NCBI GenBank assembly: GCA_035461345.1
Contig: DATHVJ010000054.1
Span: forward strand, 1-18,102
Direction of reading: 5' to 3'
DNA length: 18,102 nt
DNA from: DASPWW01 sp035461345
GTDB taxonomy: Bacteria > Actinomycetota > Thermoleophilia > Solirubrobacterales > 70-9
Shown: positions 15,374-18,102 of the stretch, piece by piece
How the letters are laid out: each line of letters begins with the position of its first letter
Position numbering within the stretch: the stretch's first letter is position 1
Notes under the pieces: generated by a model
Told to the model about the DNA's origin: nothing
What the model saw: the letters and a program-made list of their open reading frames with translations, nothing else
The model's database searches: none
Translations under genes and position numbers: made by a program

Positions 15374-16054
15374 ATGTGCGGCCGCTATACGCTGACGAAG
15401 ATCGATCCCGCGACGCTGCAGACGCGGTTCGGGATCGACGGCGGGTTCGACTTCGACGAGCGCCCGCGCTTCAACATCGCCCCGACCGACCCGATCCTCG
15501 CCGTGCGCGAGATGGCGGACGGGCGACGCCAGGCGGGGCGATTGCGCTGGGGGCTGCTTCCCGGCGCGTGGGCGCGCGACGGCAACCGGGCGCTGATCAA
15601 CGCCCGCGCGGAGACGATCGACGAGCAGCCCGCGTACCGGGAGTCGTTCCTCGTCCGCCGCTGCCTGATCCCGGCCGACGGGTTCTACGAGTGGCGCCAC
15701 ACGGAGCACGGCAAGAAGCCGGTGTGGATCGCGCGCGCCGACGGCGAGCCGTTCGCGTTCGCCGGCATCTGGGCGGCGCTCGCGGACGGCGACGGCGCCC
15801 CGGTGCACAGCTGCGCGATCGTCACCTGCGAGCCGAATGAGGTGGTGCGCCCGATCCACGACCGGATGCCGGTGATCCTCGACCCCGGGGTCGAGGGGAC
15901 GTGGATCGCCGACGGCGAGGACCCGGCCGCTCTGCGCAAGCTGCTGCGCCCGCTGAGCGGTGAGCTGCTCATGGTGCGCGAGGTGTCCGACGCGGTCAAC
16001 GACGTGCGCCAGGACGGTCCGCACCTGCTCGAGCCGCCGCTGCGGCTGTTCTGA
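15374..16054 (+). CDS. SOS response-associated peptidase family protein (SRAP, YedK/HMCES type)
   Basis: Forms a protective thiazolidine crosslink through its N-terminal cysteine with abasic sites in single-stranded DNA, shielding them during replication. The 226-residue product begins MCGRYTL, so Cys2 becomes N-terminal after methionine removal. The other key residues are present at the E. coli YedK spacing: Asn76 in INARAET, Glu106 in GFYEWR and His162 in PIHDRMP. RFNIAPT and GRLRWGLLP are further signatures. ATG 15374 is fixed by the invariant MCGR start, although the frame is open far upstream through the tRNA. It lies 38 bases after tRNA-Leu(CAA) and could be read from the tRNA promoter. 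No SOS box was seen. Confidence 0.95.
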   Translation: MCGRYTLTKIDPATLQTRFGIDGGFDFDERPRFNIAPTDPILAVREMADGRRQAGRLRWGLLPGAWARDGNRALINARAETIDEQPAYRESFLVRRCLIPADGFYEWRHTEHGKKPVWIARADGEPFAFAGIWAALADGDGAPVHSCAIVTCEPNEVVRPIHDRMPVILDPGVEGTWIADGEDPAALRKLLRPLSGELLMVREVSDAVNDVRQDGPHLLEPPLRLF

Positions 16055-16072
16055 GGAGATCCGCGGGCGAAG

Positions 16073-16615
16073 CTAGGTGGGCTGCGGCGCGCGCTCGCTG
16101 GGCCCGGGCCCGACCGGGGGAGGCTCGTCGTCGTGGGGGTGGGCGCCGCCGATCGGCCGCTCCTCTTCGACGTGCCACTCCTGGTTGAACGCGATCAGCG
16201 CGATCGCGATCAGCACGAGCTGGACGGGGACGAGCAGGAGGGTGAGAAGCCCGAGCAACTCCTCGGGCAGCGCGGGGGAGTCGAGCCCGTCCTTGGCGCG
16301 CGCGAACCAGCCCGGGGCCGCGACGGCGGCGAAGATCGCGAGGATGATCGCCAGCGCGCCCGCCACCGGCAGCAGGCCGCGGCTCCAGCGCGCGATCAGG
16401 ATCGCGAACACGATGTAGAGGACCGCGTAGACGAGCGTCATCACCGCGACGCCGGTGCTTTGCAGCCGCTCCCAGCCGCCGATCGTGACGATCAGCAAGA
16501 GCGCGGCCGAGACCAGCAGCACCAGGGCGACCAGAGCCTTCGTCATCTGGGCCTCCGGCTTCTCCCGGTTGGGCCGCCACAGCTCGTACCCCTCGCGAAC
16601 GGTCGTCGCCTCCAT
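16073..16615 (-). CDS. Four-helix membrane protein of unknown function
   Basis: Not recognised. From ATG 16615 the product is 180 residues: a polar N-terminus (VREGYELWRPNREKPEAQMT), four hydrophobic segments (about 25-45, 53-76, 79-103 and 116-144) and a charged, proline-rich tail of about 35 residues with HPHDDEPPP. The second and third helices are close together, and the loop before the fourth contains RAKDGLDSPALPEE. A TTG at 16663 would extend it by 16 residues, but the shorter start avoids a weak codon. TAGACT, reading on the minus strand 11 bases before the ATG, could be a -10 box giving a very short leader. It converges on the SRAP gene with 18 bases between. Confidence 0.65.
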   Translation of the reverse strand: MEATTVREGYELWRPNREKPEAQMTKALVALVLLVSAALLLIVTIGGWERLQSTGVAVMTLVYAVLYIVFAILIARWSRGLLPVAGALAIILAIFAAVAAPGWFARAKDGLDSPALPEELLGLLTLLLVPVQLVLIAIALIAFNQEWHVEEERPIGGAHPHDDEPPPVGPGPSERAPQPT

Positions 16616-16702
16616 CCCGAGGTGCAGTCTAGATTCTCGCGCGGCTGCGCGCGACATCTTCAACTCGGCTCGTCGAGCCCGCCACGGATCGGCGCTTCGG
16701 GC

Positions 16703-16715
16703 GGACCTAGAATCG
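16703..16715 (+). promoter_or_regulatory. Promoter element of tRNA-Leu(UAG)
   Basis: GGACCTAGAATCG contains a -10 box, TAGAAT (16708-16713), ending 10 bases before the tRNA. The same 13-base context with one change recurs at 18061-18073 before the next tRNA. A -35 box is not clear. Confidence 0.6.
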
Positions 16716-16723
16716 AGTTCCGT

Positions 16724-16807
16724 GCGGGCGTGCCGGAACTGGCAGACGGGCCGGGTTTAGGTCCCGGTGCTCGAAAGAGCGTGTGGGTTCGAGTCCCTCC
16801 GCCCGCA
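16724..16807 (+). tRNA. tRNA-Leu(UAG)
   Basis: An 84-base class II tRNA. The acceptor GCGGGCG/CGCCCGC has discriminator A. The anticodon stem CCGGG/CCCGG encloses TTTAGGT, with anticodon TAG. The variable arm is GCTC-GAAA-GAGC with a GNRA loop. The T stem GTGGG/CCCTC has one T-T mismatch (positions 50/64), unlike the perfectly paired T stem of tRNA-Leu(CAA) nearby. CCA is not encoded. Confidence 0.93.
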
Positions 16808-16828
16808 CTTCAAGGAGGAGGTCGGAGC

Positions 16829-16861
16829 GTGTCGAACCCCGCATCCGGCGCTCTAAGCTGA
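16829..16861 (+). other. Ten-codon open frame behind a near-perfect Shine-Dalgarno
   Basis: AAGGAGGAGG (16812-16821) stands seven bases before a GTG that opens a 10-codon frame (VSNPASGALS, stop TGA), between tRNA-Leu(UAG) and tRNA-Trp. Such a strong ribosome site without a gene is unusual here, where most genes have weak ones. It may be chance or a leader peptide; no regulatory logic is visible. Confidence 0.2.
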
Positions 16862-16872
16862 GGCTCTCACTC

Positions 16873-16944
16873 GGGGGAGTGAGTTAATGGCTATGCGCGC
16901 GGTCTCCAAAACCGCGAATCCGGGTTCGAATCCCGGCTCCCCCG
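16873..16944 (+). tRNA. tRNA-Trp(CCA)
   Basis: 72 bases. The acceptor GGGGGAG/CTCCCCC is perfect, with discriminator G as in bacterial tRNA-Trp. The anticodon stem GCGGT/ACCGC encloses CTCCAAA, with anticodon CCA. The T arm CCGGG-TTCGAAT-CCCGG is perfect. The D arm is poor: AGTT (10-13) against TGCG gives few proper pairs. The first pair is G-C rather than the A-U of E. coli tRNA-Trp. A possible -10, TAAGCT, lies at 16854-16859. Confidence 0.85.
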
Positions 16945-16979
16945 CTGTTTCCGGTCGGCGCCCCGTTACCGTGGTCGGC

Positions 16980-17983
16980 ATGGAGGCCGCAGGAGGAGGG
17001 GAGGGGAGCACGCTCGCTCGCGTCCGGACCCGCGCCGGCCACGCGGTCGGCCGCGCCGCGAAGCTGACCGAGCGCTCTGTCGACGCCTTCTTCAAGCACC
17101 GCTGCTCGCAGCTTGCGGCGAGCATCTCCTACTACGCGCTGCTGTCGCTGTTCCCCGCGGGCGATCGTCACGGCGGCGGTCTTCGGGATTGTGATCGGCG
17201 ATGACGAGGCGCGGGCCGAGGTTGTCGACTTCCTGTTCGACACGCTGCCGCTGAGCGAGGACCAGGGGCGGCAGGACCTCGAGGAGACGGTCGACGGCGT
17301 TACCCGCAACACGGAGGCCCTCGGCCTGCTCGGCCTCGCCGGGCTCCTGTACTCGTCCAGCGCGCTGATGGGGGCGGTCCGCAACTCGCTCGCGATCGTG
17401 TGGGGCGGCGAGCGCCAGCGCCCGCCGCTGCGCGCGAAGGCGCTCGACATCGCTCGTGGTCGGTCTCGGCCTCTTGATCGGGCTGTCGCTCGCGACCACC
17501 GTCCTGCGCAGCCTCGCCGTCGACCTCGGCGAGGACCTCGGGATCCTCGGTCGGGTGCTCGACAGCGCGCTCGACGCGTCCGGCTTCCTGATCCCGCTGG
17601 CGCTGTCGGCGATCGTGTTCGCAGTCCTGTTCCGGGTCGTGCCGCATCCTCGGCCGCGGCTGCGGGACGTGTGGCCGGGGGTCGCCTTCGCGACGATCGG
17701 CTATGAGCTCGCGAAGCGCGGCTTCGCCCTCTACATAGACAACTTCGGCGACTACAGCGCCGTCTACGGCTCGCTCGGGGCGGTGATCGTGTTCCTGGTG
17801 TTCATCTACATCGCCGCGATCGTCTTCCTGCTCGGCCCCGAGTACGCCGCGCTGTGGCCGCGGGTCAGGGCGGGCGAGTTCGACGGCGGCCCCGGGAAGC
17901 CGTTGCGCGAGGAGGTCCGCGGCTTTCTTCGTGGCCTGGTGCTTGAGCGGCGGCTGGATCGCGAGGAGGAAGAGCGCTCGTAG
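16980..17983 (+). pseudogene. YihY/UPF0761-family membrane protein, two frameshifts
   Basis: Read with two shifts, this encodes a protein of about 333 residues with YihY-family features: an N-terminal FFKHRCSQLAASISYYALLSLFP segment (first frame, 16980 to about 17160) followed by AIVTAAVFGIVIGDD, LLYSSSALMGAVRNSLAIVW (second frame, to about 17451) and GLGLLIGLS, the SAIVFAVLFRVVPHP helix and GSLGAVIVFLVFIYIAAIVF (third frame, to the TAG at 17983). Several membrane helices are spread across all three frames. The first break is one extra G in the GGG at 17159-17161. The second is at about 17451-17455 and could be one extra or two missing bases. Without the shifts the first frame stops at 17204 and the second at 17706. 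Recent inactivation or sequencing error are both possible. Confidence 0.8.
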
Positions 17984-18013
17984 CAAGGTTCCCCGGCGGC
18001 GTTCGGGTACAAG

Positions 18014-18037
18014 CGCGGCTGATCGGCCGGAGCCGCG
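18014..18037 (+). terminator. Hairpin after the YihY-family gene
   Basis: CGCGGCT (18014-18020) pairs with AGCCGCG (18031-18037) over a 10-base loop, 30 bases after the stop. There is no T-run. It may end the YihY transcript before the following tRNA promoter. Confidence 0.4.
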
Positions 18038-18065
18038 GGCGGGCTCGATGCCCGAGTCCCGGACC

Positions 18066-18071
18066 TATAAT
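18066..18071 (+). promoter_or_regulatory. Consensus -10 box of the tRNA at the window end
   Basis: A perfect TATAAT, eight bases before the tRNA start, inside GGACCTATAATCG (18061-18073), which matches the promoter context of tRNA-Leu(UAG) at 12 of 13 positions. The -35 region (about 18042-18048) is not close to TTGACA. Confidence 0.65.
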
Positions 18072-18079
18072 CGCCGCAC

Positions 18080-18102
18080 GCGGGCGTGGTGTAGCTGGTC
18101 GC
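18080..18102 (+). tRNA. 5' part of a tRNA, isotype not determinable
   Basis: GCGGGCG would be the 5' acceptor strand, followed by TG and a D arm beginning GTGTAGCTGGTCGC, with the GG of the D loop. The anticodon lies beyond the window. The D-arm style is compatible with a class I tRNA such as tRNA-Gly, but the isotype is unproven. The consensus -10 box just upstream supports a real gene. Confidence 0.7.

Noticed and set aside
16980..17983. Programmed frameshifting in the YihY-family gene
   Set aside because: No slippery heptamer or downstream structure is evident, two separate shifts would be required, and the family is not known to need it.

Overview
This is a high-GC (by eye about 70%), gene-dense bacterial chromosome segment. 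F420 cofactor biosynthesis genes, a DivIVA-domain protein, a wax ester synthase/diacylglycerol acyltransferase (WS/DGAT) family enzyme and several acyl-CoA enzymes together suggest Actinomycetota. A deep lineage such as Thermoleophilia/Solirubrobacterales is my guess from gene style, not something the sequence proves. No complete insertion sequence, phage gene or CRISPR array was seen.

Layout. (1) 1-1426, plus strand: a zinc alcohol dehydrogenase and a cupin. (2) 1440-4468, minus strand: a tight F420 operon transcribed npdG, cofD, cofC, cofE (F420:NADPH oxidoreductase, then the three enzymes that build F420). (3) 4469-4723: a divergent intergenic region carrying a 165-bp near-palindromic, MITE-like element whose right arm supplies the start codon of the next gene. 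(4) 4724-11858, plus strand: a run of acyl-CoA metabolism genes. They are a BadH-like SDR, a FlK-like hotdog thioesterase, HMG-CoA lyase, a WS/DGAT acyltransferase, an NTF2-like protein, 3-hydroxybutyryl-CoA dehydrogenase, a DivIVA-domain coiled-coil protein and an acyl-CoA carboxylase carboxyltransferase subunit. (5) 11904-15206, minus strand: acetoacetyl-CoA synthetase downstream of a membrane-embedded, active-site-degenerate M28 peptidase-like protein. (6) 15252-18102: tRNA-Leu(CAA), an SRAP/YedK-type protein, a four-helix membrane protein (minus strand), tRNA-Leu(UAG), tRNA-Trp(CCA), a YihY-family gene broken by two frameshifts, and the 5' end of another tRNA at the window edge.

How the genes may work together. 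HMG-CoA lyase, the carboxyltransferase (methylcrotonyl-CoA carboxylase-like), 3-hydroxybutyryl-CoA dehydrogenase and acetoacetyl-CoA synthetase fit a route that cleaves HMG-CoA to acetoacetate and acetyl-CoA, re-activates the acetoacetate and links it to 3-hydroxybutyryl-CoA. WS/DGAT would store surplus acyl groups as neutral lipid. The F420 operon both makes the cofactor and links it to NADPH. No intergenic stretch exceeds 300 bases; the longest is 4469-4723.
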